NCBI RefSeq assembly: GCF_964340395.1
Contig: NC_135555.1
Span: 24,651,225-24,715,224 of the forward strand
Reading direction: 5' to 3'
Source: Glandiceps talaboti
Lineage: Eukaryota; Hemichordata; Enteropneusta; Spengelidae
DNA: 64,000 bases
Shown here piece by piece: positions 48,301-58,909 of the stretch (within the stretch, counting starts at the first letter, position 1; every line of letters starts with the position of its first letter). Below the pieces are notes generated by a model, which worked only from the letters and a program-made list of their open reading frames with translations, searched no databases and was not told the DNA's origin. The translations under genes and the position numbers were made by a program.

Positions 48301-51013
48301 AGTGTAGGGTGAGAAAGGCTGTGATTGGACAGAGGGTAAGTCAGTGTAGGGTAAGAAGGACGATGATTGGACAGTGAGTAAGTCAGTGTAGGGTGAGAAA
48401 GGCTGTGATTGGACAGAGGGTAAGTCAGTGTAGGGTAAGAAGGACTATGATTGGACAGTGAGTATTAAAGTCAGTGTAGGGTAAGAAAGGATGTGATTGG
48501 ACAGTGGGTAAGTCAGTGTAGTGTGAGAAAAAGTATGATTAGACAGTGGGTAAGTCAGTGTAGGGTAAGAAATGCAATACAATGCAGTGCAATATAATGC
48601 TCTCTGTTGATTTATTTCAAAAGAATAGGGCCACCGCCCATCATTCGATGAAAAGAGGTTAAATACAGTAACTCTTGGAACACAATGACAAATAAAATAG
48701 AAATTACAAAGATAGTAACGTCTTCTCTCTGAGTAAGAACGCTTTAAATACAAAGACAGACAAATGAAAAAGTGTAAGTTGATTGCTGGTCAAAAGTAAG
48801 GTTATTGCTTTATCTCGACATGTTGGGTACTGTATGAAATAATTTGGTATTAGTTACTTTCCAAGAGACTGGTATAAAGGACAAAATAACAAAACATGTA
48901 GTTCATCTTCAAGAACATTTACACCTTCATTTTCACAAAAAATATATGTTCTGTCCGTGATAGCTTTACCAACATGTCTTCCAGTCTCAATAGCTAAAGT
49001 ATGGTTTGAACAACGGAATTTAGCTAATGCTATTATACCTGGATATATGGATACTTTGTAAATATAATTCAGGTTCTAGTTGAGACTTAAATGTCGCATA
49101 AAACCTGAGTCTTGGGAATTCATTAATTATATCGTGCCACTCTTGTTGATAACAATCAGTTAATCTTTGGTGAAATACAGTCATAAATAATTCAACATTA
49201 CCAACCTGTTGCTCAAACCATGCATAACCAAAGCCATACTTAAACAAGAGCTCTTTAATTTTTGTAGCCCAAGTGGTTTTACCTGCCTCATCTAATTTCT
49301 TTAACATTTCATAGGCACCTCTAGGGTACCGAGAACGATCCATATGTACAAGCTTAAGCCAATATGTCACATATCTTTTCATGTATGTACAACAAAGTGG
49401 AACCCCACCACCTCACCCAAAATAGCTTCAGTATTTGTGCTACTCTCGACCCCAAATAAAAACCTACAAAAACAGAGATGATTTTTTTCTATTGCTGGGG
49501 AAAATTCATGACCCCAGATTTCAGATCCATAACAAAGCATAGGTGCTACACAACTGTCAAACAATTTAAATGAATTATGCCCACATAAAATTAAACATTT
49601 CATTAACAAAACCATCAGGTCCTGGTGATTTGTTGTTTTTCAGCTTTTGTATGGCCTTTGTGATCTCATCCAATGAAATAAGGGAGTTCAACTCAATCAA
49701 ATGTGCATATCCATTTTCATCGTGATACGATCCAATATGGCTGCCTGGCAGCGATTTTGTTTGCAAATTTTCCATGTCCAAAGCCATAACTCAGATATGC
49801 TTGAACAGATCTCATTCAAAGTTGGTATTAAGACAGTGTTCTATGACATACATGTGCATATCCATTTTCGTTGTGATACAATCCGATATGGCTGCCTGGC
49901 AGCGATTTTGTTGGCGCAGTTTTCATGTCCAATGCCATAACTCAGACATGCTTGAACAGGTCCCCCCCCCCCCCCCCCCCCCCGTACCCTACCCATCCTT
50001 TATTGTTGAATGGTTTATTCCATCATGTCATCTTGAAGAGAAAGCATGTCCCATGTCCAACGAGGAGACACAACATGAGTAGGCATGTTCCATGTCCAAC
50101 GAGCAGACACAACATACCTAAGTCTGTTTGATTTAGGTTCACAAGTGTTGTGGTGTGATCAGAGTAGTGATATCAAGAAAATGACAACATAAACTGCCAG
50201 TTCCTTAAAACCCAATCATAGTGGGGACTATATCATTCTCAGTGACTTGTTTATAATGACTTTGGTTTATGTTACCAACAAGTGTGAGTGTAAATCAATG
50301 TTACTTAAATACATGTGTTGCTTCAAATTTATACAGGTACTGAAATGAGACTACTTGGTGTTGATGATAATGAAGTCTCTACACCTGAAAAACTAAAAGA
50401 TGTCTTACAAGATAAATATAAACGTGCCAAGTACTTCCTAGATGGTAATCTAGATAAAATGATGACTGAGGAAATAAGCTGGGCTCCAGGACCAGAGAGA
50501 GAAGAATTTGAAAGGGACAATCGACAACTGTTGGATGTTGAAGGCCGTAGACGTATTGATTATGTGGTGTTTCAGAAGAAATATCCAGTTGTAAGTGATA
50601 AAGTTCTGACAAGATATTGTGTTTGTTAGATCATGTGCCTGTACAAGAATTTGTCCAGATAAATGTATGGGAATTTTTTTTTTCATCACGTTTTTTACAG
50701 CTTCAAGTTGACAGTATAAAGTACACCTGGTATTAGCATCCACCATCATCAGTGTCAACGTGTGATCCTCCACTCAGATTAAGAGTGGCACAGTGCTATA
50801 TATTGTAAAAAAAAATGTCCCTCATTTGACTTCGTTCTTTTCAAATTTTCACTATCATAATAGACTAGTATATTGTATACAATAAAATATTTATGGTCTA
50901 TCTTTTCTTATCTTTGTGTTCAGGTAGTAAAGAAGTTTCTATTTGTGACTCAGCTAGCTGGCCTGACTGACCACATACCTGTTTGTATGACCTTCTCACC
51001 TGAAAGCAAGTAA
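39387..51013 (+). CDS. SMPD3: Neutral sphingomyelinase 2 (SMPD3-type), complete, 483 aa
   Basis: Six coding exons: 39,387-40,181; 40,561-40,636; 42,430-42,576; 46,314-46,403; 50,337-50,590; 50,924-51,013. All introns are GT-AG, phases match and the total is 1452 nt. It hydrolyses sphingomyelin to ceramide and phosphocholine at the cytosolic face of Golgi and plasma membranes. Residues 13-40 and 54-82 are two hydrophobic N-terminal segments, as in nSMase2. The DNase I-like catalytic domain follows, with N115 (CTANLC), E187 (FLCLQEV), H285 (NTHLQ), D331/N333 (CGDFNFDN), GRRRIDYV and the terminal D470-H471 (LAGLTDH) all present. The order and spacing match human SMPD3, except that the ~200-residue disordered insertion before FPPNIDFLCLQE is short here, which accounts for the smaller size than the ~655 aa human protein. 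The start is the first ATG after in-frame stops and matches the family's FPNS motif near the N-terminus. SMPD5 or another paralogue is the only serious alternative. Confidence 0.95.
40263..40465. repeat. (GTCT)n microsatellite in SMPD3 intron 1
   Basis: Imperfect GTCT/GTTT run filling about half of the 379-bp intron. It gives spurious SVCL-type ORFs. Confidence 0.95.
40561..40636 (+). CDS. SMPD3: SMPD3-like coding exon 2
   Basis: 76 nt between CTTAATTGTAG and GTAAGTATG. Encodes VYLGKRADGKSLVGIIANTH and onward, with catalytic H285. Confidence 0.93.
40885..41615 (+). mobile_element. Nonautonomous element, family C copy 1 (intron 2)
   Basis: The left hairpin ACTGAACT-AA-GGTTCAGT is followed by AGTGCTAGAGGCAT, then (GTAT)n and (GT)n microsatellites (about 40,940-41,142), then diverged ~130-150-bp core units (AGTCAAAATTCTCAAGACTG; GAAATTTGGTGG; TTCATGACATT; ATATGCAGATTAGG). 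The layout is the same as 59.93-61.06 kb. No coding capacity. Confidence 0.65.
42218..42312. repeat. (CCAG)n/(GTCT)n microsatellite in SMPD3 intron 2
   Basis: A short CCAGCCAG run followed by a clean (GTCT)n tract of about 18 units, ending about 115 bp before exon 3. Confidence 0.95.
42430..42576 (+). CDS. SMPD3: SMPD3-like coding exon 3
   Basis: 147 nt after TTTAATTTAAG and before GTAAGTACA. Ends with the diagnostic CGDFNFDN motif. Confidence 0.95.
42866..43195. repeat. 46-bp minisatellite in SMPD3 intron 3
   Basis: About seven units with anchor ATGGTAGATAGACAGTCCAA and TTTAGGC(A/T)GTGGTAGGTCTT. The last units carry small duplications (CAGTGGTCAGTGG). Confidence 0.95.
43276..45121. mobile_element. 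Inverted-repeat DNA transposon, nonautonomous (intron 3)
   Basis: Termini TAGGCAGGTCAGGCAC... and ...GTGCGTCTGACCTGCCTA are inverted repeats (with TTTTTTCAGTGC/TTTTTCAGTGCG inside), and ATATCAA flanks both sides (43,269-43,275 and 45,122-45,128). The interior of 1.85 kb is AT-rich without an ORF over 60 codons, so it encodes no transposase. The 7-bp repeat is close to the 8-bp duplication of hAT-like elements, but the superfamily is undecided. Confidence 0.75.
45505..45605 (+). repeat. Possible tRNA-derived SINE fragment
   Basis: GCAGCGGATTGATTAGTGCC resembles a tRNA A-box region, and GATTCGAATCTTGG about 70 bp later resembles a B box. There is no clean cloverleaf, so it is not called a tRNA gene. 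Confidence 0.3.
46314..46403 (+). CDS. SMPD3: SMPD3-like coding exon 4
   Basis: 90 nt between TTGTTCATTACAG and GTAAGTCAG. Encodes EVGCWQHRLFDVYHDVCREK and onward to DYDWTVG, matching the human HSLFTHYRDPCR region. Its last ~20 bases plus donor are the founder of the adjacent 42-bp minisatellite. Confidence 0.93.
46384..48565 (+). repeat. 42-bp minisatellite built from the exon 4 splice donor
   Basis: About 52 units, each with GATTGGACAGTGAGTAAGTC (or GTGGGTAAGTC), CAGTGTAGGGT and GAGAAAAAGTAT or AAGAAGGACTAT. The first unit overlaps the end of coding exon 4 (GACTATGACTGGACAGTGG|GTAAGTCAG), so every later copy repeats the exon end plus donor. Units come in a few subtypes (GAAGGACTAT, GAAGGACGAT, GAAAAAGTAT, GAAAGGCTGT) arranged in recurring pairs. 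Confidence 0.97.
48571..49697 (-). pseudogene. Non-LTR retrotransposon, internally deleted and frameshifted (CR1/L2/jockey-like)
   Basis: On the minus strand, in order: IQKLKNNKSPGPDGFVNEMF (start of the reverse transcriptase), then directly KLFDSCVAPMLCYGSEIWG (thumb region). The catalytic core, including the FADD box, is missing. Then come a frameshift, YWLKLVHMDRSRYPRGAYEM, a stop, and LAKFRCSNHTLAIETGRHVG with a C-x(n)-EDELHVLLFCPLY zinc-knuckle-like tail. The 3' end carries ATTGCA-rich short repeats near 48,571-48,600, as in CR1/L2-type tails. It sits in SMPD3 intron 4 directly after the 42-bp minisatellite, antisense to the gene. Confidence 0.85.
49700..50255 (-). mobile_element. Nonautonomous element, family A copy 3 (truncated)
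   Basis: Reverse orientation. About one and a half core units, a poly-C run at 49,964-49,983, then the conserved left-end block (CTAAGTCTGTTTGATTTAGG; GATCAGAGTAGTGATATC; CAATCATAGTGGGGACTATA; CATTCTCAGTGA). The hairpin/microsatellite end is missing where it meets the retroelement at about 49,697. Confidence 0.75.
50337..50590 (+). CDS. SMPD3: SMPD3-like coding exon 5
   Basis: 254 nt between AAATTTATACAG and GTAAGTGAT. Encodes GTEMRLLGVDDNEVSTPEKL and onward to GRRRIDYVVFQKKYPV. Confidence 0.95.
50924..51013 (+). CDS. SMPD3: SMPD3-like coding exon 6 (stop)
   Basis: 90 nt after ATCTTTGTGTTCAG. Encodes VVKKFLFVTQLAGLTDHIPV and onward to PESK, then TAA at 51,011-51,013. Carries the catalytic Asp-His pair. 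Confidence 0.95.
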   Translation, partial: VVKKFLFVTQLAGLTDHIPVCMTFSPESK

Positions 51014-51381
51014 CCAAAACGACAAAAAACTGTAATTGAGGTCATTAACCTCAAGTGACCCATAGTGGAGCTCATGTAAGTCTCTCAGACTTGGCAGTTT
51101 GCCAGCAACCAGTCAGGTGACAATTACCTGATACTTTAGTTTCATTAAACAGCAGCTGAAGTAAATAATTGTCCAGTCATCAAAGTGAGACAAATAGTTG
51201 ATATGTCATGTATCAATGAGTGAACAAGATCTAAAGTTTGCACAGACAAAATCTCTCACATTATTCATATGTTCTGTCCTAGTAAAATTTCTATCTAATT
51301 TTGAAGTTTAATTTTAAGGAACAGATATACCTTTCTATGCAAATCTTTTTCATTTAATGATAGTAATTAATATATATATAT

Positions 51382-51387
51382 AATAAA
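51382..51387 (+). terminator. Candidate polyadenylation signal of the SMPD3-like gene
   Basis: AATAAA about 370 bp after the stop codon. A variant ATTAAA occurs at 51,144. Choice between them cannot be made without transcripts. Confidence 0.3.
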
Positions 51388-51514
51388 TTATATGATTTGA
51401 CAGCTTGTAAGAAACCTTTATGCAATTTGATTAAATAGAGTACCTTTAATTTGTAAACCTGTATATGTACTGTACATACCGGTATTAGTAAAATTATAAG
51501 TGAAGTAACATTGA

Positions 51515-52200
51515 CTACACAATAATTGATATATAGTGACATTGACTGAATGCACTACACAATAATTGATATATAGTGACATTGACTGAATGCACTAAAC
51601 AATAATTGACATTGACTGAATGCACTAAACAATAATTGACATTGACTAAATGCACTACACAATAATTGATATATAGTGACATTGACTGAATGCACTACAC
51701 AATAATTGATATATAGTGACATTGACTGAATGCACTAGACAATAATTGACATTGACTGAATGCACTACACAATAATTGATATATAGTGACATTGACTGAA
51801 TGCACTAAACAATAATTGACATTGACTGAATGCACTACACAATAATTGATATATAGTGACATTGACTGAATGCACTAGACAATAATTGACATTGACTGAA
51901 TGCACTACACAATAATTGATATATAGTGACATTGACTGAATGCACTAAACAATAATTGACATTGACTGAATGCACTACACAATAATTGACATTGACTAAA
52001 TGCACTAGACAATAATTGACTGTCACTGAATGTACTACACAATAATTGACATTGAATGCACTACATGATAATTGACATTGACTGAATACACTACACAATA
52101 ATTGTGACATTCACTGAATGTACTACACAATAATTAACTCACTGAATGCGCTATACAATCATTTACATTGACTGAATGCCATACACAATAATTGACATTC
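51515..52200. repeat. 31/40-bp minisatellite
   Basis: Two alternating unit types share GACATTGACTGAATGCACTA and CACAATAATTGA. The longer type adds TATATAGTG. About 20 units, decaying to the right of 52,010. Confidence 0.93.
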
Positions 52201-52852
52201 ACTAAGCTTTAGTAAAGAGATCTGTGCATTGGTTTACATAGAGATTATTAAACAAAGCTGCAAGTTTATGTTATCTTTAACTATGTTTTTAACATCTCAA
52301 AAGCCTGTATTCTGATACAATTTACATGAAATATATGCAGTTGATGTCTAAGAATAGAAATTATAGAACGGTTATTGGTTAAGTATTAGACCGTGATTAA
52401 ATTCATTTAGTGTGTCCTGTTATTAATCAACTTTAGTACAGTTCTAGTTGGCGTCTGACATAATTCTGTTGATCTGCCCAAAAAATGAGAAGACCAAATA
52501 TTTACATAAATTATCAAAATATAGAATAAGTATATAACATTATTGTAATAACAATATTTCAATTAATGATGGTTAGTGACCAAAATAATGTGAAATTTTA
52601 CAGAAAATAGTATATACTATGCAGAAAGGATGTGTTGCTTGCTAAAAATCAGCAAATCTGTGACATTACATAATTAATGTTCACCAATTATTAAAAAAAT
52701 GGATGTAATTTTGTCATTTGCACAGACTATAATAGTAGCTACAAGAATGAATGTTCATGGGCTTCATGATAAATTTCTACTCACACAGTCAAAAAATATA
52801 TTTCTTGGAAGCAAACCCCAAATTTTCGCTGAGATCTCATCAACATCGAAGC
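52201..52852. other. AT-rich non-coding
   Basis: No gene recognised; 3' flank of the SMPD3-like gene. Confidence 0.35.
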
Positions 52853-53085
52853 ACATTGAAGCACACACCCCAGTGATGCACACACCCCAGTGAAGCACAC
52901 ACCCCAGTGATGCACACACCCCAGTGAAGCACACACCCACATTGAAGCAAACACCCCAGTGATGCACACACCCACATTGAAGCACACACCCCAGTGATGC
53001 ACACACCCACATTGAAGCACACACCCCAGTGATGCACACACCCACATTGAAGCACACACCCCATTGAAGCACACACCCCAGTGAT
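52853..53085. repeat. 17/34-bp minisatellite
   Basis: Units of CACACACCCCAGTGATG and CACACACCCACATTGAAG alternate. The small unit gives Cys/Gly/Val-rich spurious ORFs on the minus strand. Confidence 0.93.
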
Positions 53086-54300
53086 GCTAATTTGAGATTC
53101 CCTTCCATTTTATTGACTCTGTGAGTAGAAATTTCATTACCAAATATATGTAGTAGCTGTGTATGTAATTCTATGTAGAAATGACTTCCATTGTCCTGTG
53201 AGATATGGTTATTACTAAAAACTTACTTTCAAAATAGAAATGTTTTCAATGTAGATTTTTTTGTTACTGACCAATACGTTGGAGGTCTAATGAAAATCAA
53301 CATACAACATTTAACATTGTCAGATGCATTATTCTAACATACTTTTCATAATGGAAATGTAATATATTGGATGTGTATTCCAGTCTATGTTGATTCACAA
53401 TTGATAGATATCTCCAAAAAACTATGCTATAGTCTGGTTATCAGAAAAAACCCCAAAAGATTGCATACAAATGTAGTTTAACCACTCGTAGGAGTGCTGT
53501 TCTTAAGTGTTGTGTGTACTGCTTACATACTAACTGTATTTGTGGAAACAAATCTTGTATTCTAGTTTTCAGAAGGTATTTACTTTCAATGCAGGTGAAA
53601 TTATAAGACTTATTGTCTTCTATCATCTTCTAAGATAGAATAAATATGTCCTTTATTATTATGATAACTTCCACCATTTTAATTTTGAAATAGATATCAT
53701 TACATTCCCAGACTTTCAATTTTGTTAGCCAAAAGTCAACTTTTGAGAGATGTCTAATTTTGCAACAATCAAACTTACTCTTTCAACAAATGTTTTTGTC
53801 AAAATGGGATAAGTTTCACCATGTTAGTGGTTTGACAGGGTTTTCTTTCTGTGTGGTACACAATTTTTAATAGTCCAAGTTTTACTTTGTTCATTGAATA
53901 TTTTTTGTAAAGTTTGTTTTTCTGATATATATACTTTTAAAGGCAATGTGTTTAAAACTTGACCAAATTCAGTACAGTATGTATGAGGTTGATTCTTAAT
54001 TTATGTCATGTAACTAAGTGATTAAAAGCAAATTGATATAGTTACATAGGAATGGTGTATCAGTCACATGAGACCTAATATACTCTTAGTATCTTGTAGT
54101 TGAAAACAAAATGTCTATCATTTGATCATGTGTAAAAGTGGCGTAAGTTTATAAGCTTTTTACTCATTGTGAAAATACTTGCATAATAACCTTGATTAAA
54201 CAATTTTAATTGATTTCTGTAATTACACCCTAAATATAGGGTTAATATGATTTTAATATCAATGCATGATTTCAACTGTTGATTTCATCATAGACAGTGG
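53086..54300. other. AT-rich non-coding
   Basis: No gene, array or RNA recognised. Confidence 0.35.
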
Positions 54301-54930
54301 ATGGTATTTCCTGTGTGTACGTACATTAGTTCTTTTGTAGGAGTAGACACCCATGATGTATTTCCTGTGTGTACGTACATTAGGTCTTTGGTAGGAGTAG
54401 ACACCCTTGGTGTATTTCCTGTGTGTACGTACATTAGTTCTTTTGTAGGAGTAGACACCCATGATGTATTTCCTGTGTGTACGTACATTAGGTCTTTGGT
54501 AGGAGTAGACACCCTTGGTGTATTTCCTGTGTGTACGTACATTAGGTCTTTGGTAGGAGTAGACACCCTTGGTGTATTTCCTGTGTGTACGTACATTAGG
54601 TCTTTGGTAGGAGTAGACACCCTTGGTGTATTTCCTGTGTATACGTACATTAGGTCTTTGGTAGGAGTAGACACCCTTGGTGTATTTCCTGTGTGTACGT
54701 ACATTAGGTCTTTGGTAGGAGTAGACACCCTTGGTGTATTTCCTGTGTGTACGTACATTAGGTCTTTGGTAGGAGTAGACACCCTTGGTGTATTTCCTGT
54801 GTGTACGTACATTAGGTCTTTGGTAGGAGTAGACACCCTTGGTGTATTTCCTGTGTGTACGTACATTAGGTCTTTGGTAGGAGTAGACACCCATGATGTA
54901 TTTCCTGTGTGTACGTACATTAGGTCTTTT
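54301..54930. repeat. 54-bp minisatellite
   Basis: About 11.6 units containing GTATTTCCTGTGTGTACGTA and TTTGGTAGGAGTAGACACCC. The unit is 18 codons long, so 210-240-codon ORFs appear in both orientations. They are treated as artefacts. Two unit subtypes alternate at the left end (TTCTTTTGTAGG...CATGAT versus GGTCTTTGGTAGG...CTTGGT). Confidence 0.97.
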
Positions 54931-55107
54931 TACTTGGACGCTTATCAAATGGTATATGCAATATGCTAAACTATGCAAAACATATCAAGAAGCAATTCCA
55001 TATATATGGTATGATTTAAAAAAGATATATTCATAAATGGTTGGTTAGTCTTGGTTTTGAATTTCTGGCTACAAAATCAATTGTCTACCATCTCCTTGGA
55101 AGGACTA

Positions 55108-55290
55108 AATTACCATATATGGGGTGAACACAGTGACTTGTAATTTGCCATATATGGTTATCACAGCAACTTGTAATTTGCCAATTATTTGGGGAACACA
55201 GTGACTTGTAATTTGCCATATATGTGGTGGACACAGTGACTTGTAATTTACCATATATGGGGTTGATTGTAACATGTGAAAGCCCATATA
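55108..55290. repeat. Degenerate ~37-bp repeat
   Basis: Four to five imperfect units with CACAGTGACTTGTAATTTGC and CATATATGG. Confidence 0.75.
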
Positions 55291-55489
55291 TGGGGATGGT
55301 ACATTGTTGTGCATCAGAGGTGGAAAGTGATTATTTAATGTCAAATAAACCAACTTGTTTAAATCCTGAATGAACCTTTGTCTGGTTGTGTTTACAATGA
55401 TGTTTAAATAACTTGGTATGTAATTCTGGAATTCTGTAGACCCAACATCAGCTGATTTGGTGTCTAATGTTATAGCAATGATTATCGAT

Positions 55490-58400
55490 AGCTAGCTGTG
55501 CATATCATCTTATACATGTAGTCTACTGTCTTACCATGCATATCATCTAATACATGTAGTCTACTGTCTTACCATGTATATCATCCTATACATGTAGTCT
55601 ACTGTCTTACCATGCATATCATCCTATACATGTAGTCTACTGTTTTACCATGCATATCGTCCTATACATGTAGTCTGTCTTACCATACATATCATCCTAT
55701 ACATGTAGTCTACTGTCTTACCATGCATATCGTCCTATACATGTAGTCTACTGTTTTACCATGCATATCATCCTATACATGTAGTCTACTGTTTTACCAT
55801 GCATATCGTCCTATACATGTAGTCTACTGTTTTACCATGCATATCATCCTATACATGTAGTCTGTCTTACCATGCATATCGTCCTATACATGTAGTCTAC
55901 TGTCTTACCATGCATATCATCCTATACATGTAGTCTACTGTTTTACCATGCATATCGTCCTATACATGTAGTCTACTGTTTTACCATGCATATCATCCTA
56001 TACATGTAGTCTGTCTTACCATGCATATCGTCCTATACATGTAGTCTACTGTCTTACCATGCATATCATCCTATACATGTAGTCTACTGTCTTACCATGT
56101 ATATCATCCTATACATGTAGTCTACTGTTTTACCATGTATATCATCCTATACATGTAGTCTACTGTCTTACCATGCATATCATCCTATACATGTAGTCTA
56201 CTGTCTTACCATGCATATCATCCTATACATGTAGTCTACTGTTTTACCATGTATATCATCCTATACATGTAGTCTACTGTTTTACCATGTATATCATCCT
56301 ATACATGTAGTCTACTGTCTTACCATGCATATCATCCTATACATGTAGTCTACTGTCTTACCATGCATATCATCCTATACATGTAGTCTACTGTCTTACC
56401 ATGCATATCATCCTATACATGTAGTCTACTGTCTTACCATGTATATCATCCTATACATGTAGTCTACTGTCTTACCATGCATATCATCCTATACATGTAG
56501 TCTACTGTCTTACCATGTATATCATCCTATACATGTAGTCTACTGTTTTACCATGCATATCATCTAATACATGTAGTCTACTGTTTTACCATGCATATCA
56601 TCCTATACATGTAGTCTGTCTTACCATGCATATCATCCTATACATGTAGTCTACTGTTTTACCATGCATATCATCCTATACATGTAGTCTACTGTCTTAC
56701 CATGCATATCATCCTATACATGTAGTCTACTGTCTTACCATGCATATCATCCTATACATGTAGTCTACTGTCTTACCATGCATATCATCCTATACATGTA
56801 GTCTACTGTTTTACCATGCATATCATCCTATACATGTAGTCTACTGTCTTACCATGTATATCATCCTATACATGTAGTCTACTGTCTTACCATGTATATC
56901 GTCCTATACATGTAGTCTACTGTCTTACCATGCATATCATCCTATACATGTAGTCTGTCTTACCATGCATATCGTCCTATACATGTAGTCTACTGTCTTA
57001 CCATGTATATCGTCCTATACATGTAGTCTACTGTCTTACCATGCATATCATCCTATACATGTAGTCTACTGTCTTACCATGCATATCATCCTATACATGT
57101 AGTCTACTGTCTTACCATGCATATCATCTAATACATGTAGTCTACTGTCTTACCATGCATATCATCCTATACATGTAGTCTACTGTTTTACCATGCATAT
57201 CATCCTATACATGTAGTCTACTGTCTTACCATGCATATCATCCTATACATGTAGTCTACTGTCTTACCATGCATATCGTCCTATACATGTAGTCTACTGT
57301 TTTACCATGCATATCATCCTATACATGTAGTCTACTGTCTTACCATGTATATCATCCTATACATGTAGTCTACTGTCTTACCATGCATATCGTCCTATAC
57401 ATGTAGTCTACTGTTTTACCATGCATATCGTCCTATACATGTAGTCTACTGTCTTACCATGCATATCATCCTATACATGTAGTCTACTGTCTTACCATGC
57501 ATATCATCCTATACATGTAGTCTACTGTCTTACCATGCATATCGTCCTATACATGTAGTCTACTGTTTTACCATGCATATCATCCTATACATGTAGTCTA
57601 CTGTCTTACCATGTATATCATCCTATACATGTAGTCTACTGTCTTACCATGCATATCATCCTATACATGTAGTCTACTGTCTTACCATGCATATCATCTA
57701 ATACATGTAGTCTACTGTCTTACCATGCATATCATCCTATACATGTAGTCTACTGTTTTACCATGCATATCATCCTATACATGTAGTCTACTGTCTTACC
57801 ATGCATATCATCCTATACATGTAGTCTACTGTCTTACCATGCATATCATCCTATACATGTAGTCTACTGTTTTACCATGCATATCGTCCTATACATGTAG
57901 TCTACTGTCTTACCATGCATATCATCCTATACATGTAGTCTACTGTCTTACCATGCATATCATCCTATACATGTAGTCTACTGTCTTACCATGCATATCG
58001 TCCTATACATGTAGTCTACTGTTTTACCATGCATATCATCCTATACATGTAGTCTACTGTCTTACCATGTATATCATCCTATACATGTAGTCTACTGTCT
58101 TACCATGCATATCGTCCTATACATGTAGTCTACTGTTTTACCATGTATATCGTCCTATACATGTAGTCTACTGTTTTACCATGTATATCGTCCTATACAT
58201 GTAGTCTACTGTCTTACCATGTATATCATCCTATACATGTAGTCTACTGTCTTACCATGCATATCATCCTATACATGTAGTCTACTGTCTTACCATGCAT
58301 ATCATCCTATACATGTAGTCTGTCTTACCATGCATATCATCCTATACATGTAGTCTGTCTTACCATGCATATCATCCTATACATGTAGTCTGTCTTACCA

Positions 58401-58555
58401 TGCATATCATCCTATACATGTAGTCTGTCTTACCATGTATATCGTCCTATACATGTAGTCTACTGTCTTACCATGCATATCATCCTATACATGTAGTCTG
58501 TCTTACCATGCAAATGATCCTATACATGTACATGTAGGTCTACTGTCTTACCATG
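55490..58555. repeat. 38-bp minisatellite (~80 units)
   Basis: Units contain TACCATGCATATCATCCTAT and ACATGTAGTCTACTGT. Variation: GCATAT/GTATAT, CATCC/CGTCC, GTCTT/GTTTT, and a 35-bp form lacking ACT (GTCTGTCTT), which is enriched at the right end. A rare CATCTAATAC variant recurs 570 bp apart (57,121 and 57,691), pointing to internal block duplication. Confidence 0.97.
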
Positions 58556-58582
58556 CATATCATGTGCATATGTGCGTGCATG

Positions 58583-58715
58583 TATGTTTGTTTGTTTGTT
58601 TGTTTGTTTGTTTGTTTGTTTGTTTGTGAGTGTGTTTGTATGTATGTATGTATGTCTGTGTGTGTGTGTGTGCATGTTTACATGTGCATGCATGTGTGTG
58701 TGTGTGTGTGTGTGG
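58583..58715. repeat. Compound microsatellite (TTTG)n / (TATG)n / (TG)n
   Basis: Successive runs of GTTT, GTAT and GT separated by short interruptions, directly after the 38-bp array. Confidence 0.95.
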
Positions 58716-58830
58716 TAGAATAAAATCACAGTTATTGAAGACCATCAAATATTCTATGGCTTTAGATGACATGCATGGTTTGAAAGTTTTATGCTTTTAA
58801 AATGGTGAAGCTGGAAGATATTTGTTTTTA

Positions 58831-58878
58831 CCTCCCGTAAGGGTACGGGAGGTATTAAAAGGGGAATGTTTGTCTGTG

Positions 58879-58909
<31 letters not shown>

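Noticed and set aside
54259-54978. ORFs of 210-240 codons in three frames
   Set aside because: By-product of the 54-bp minisatellite; opposite strands encode equally long products.
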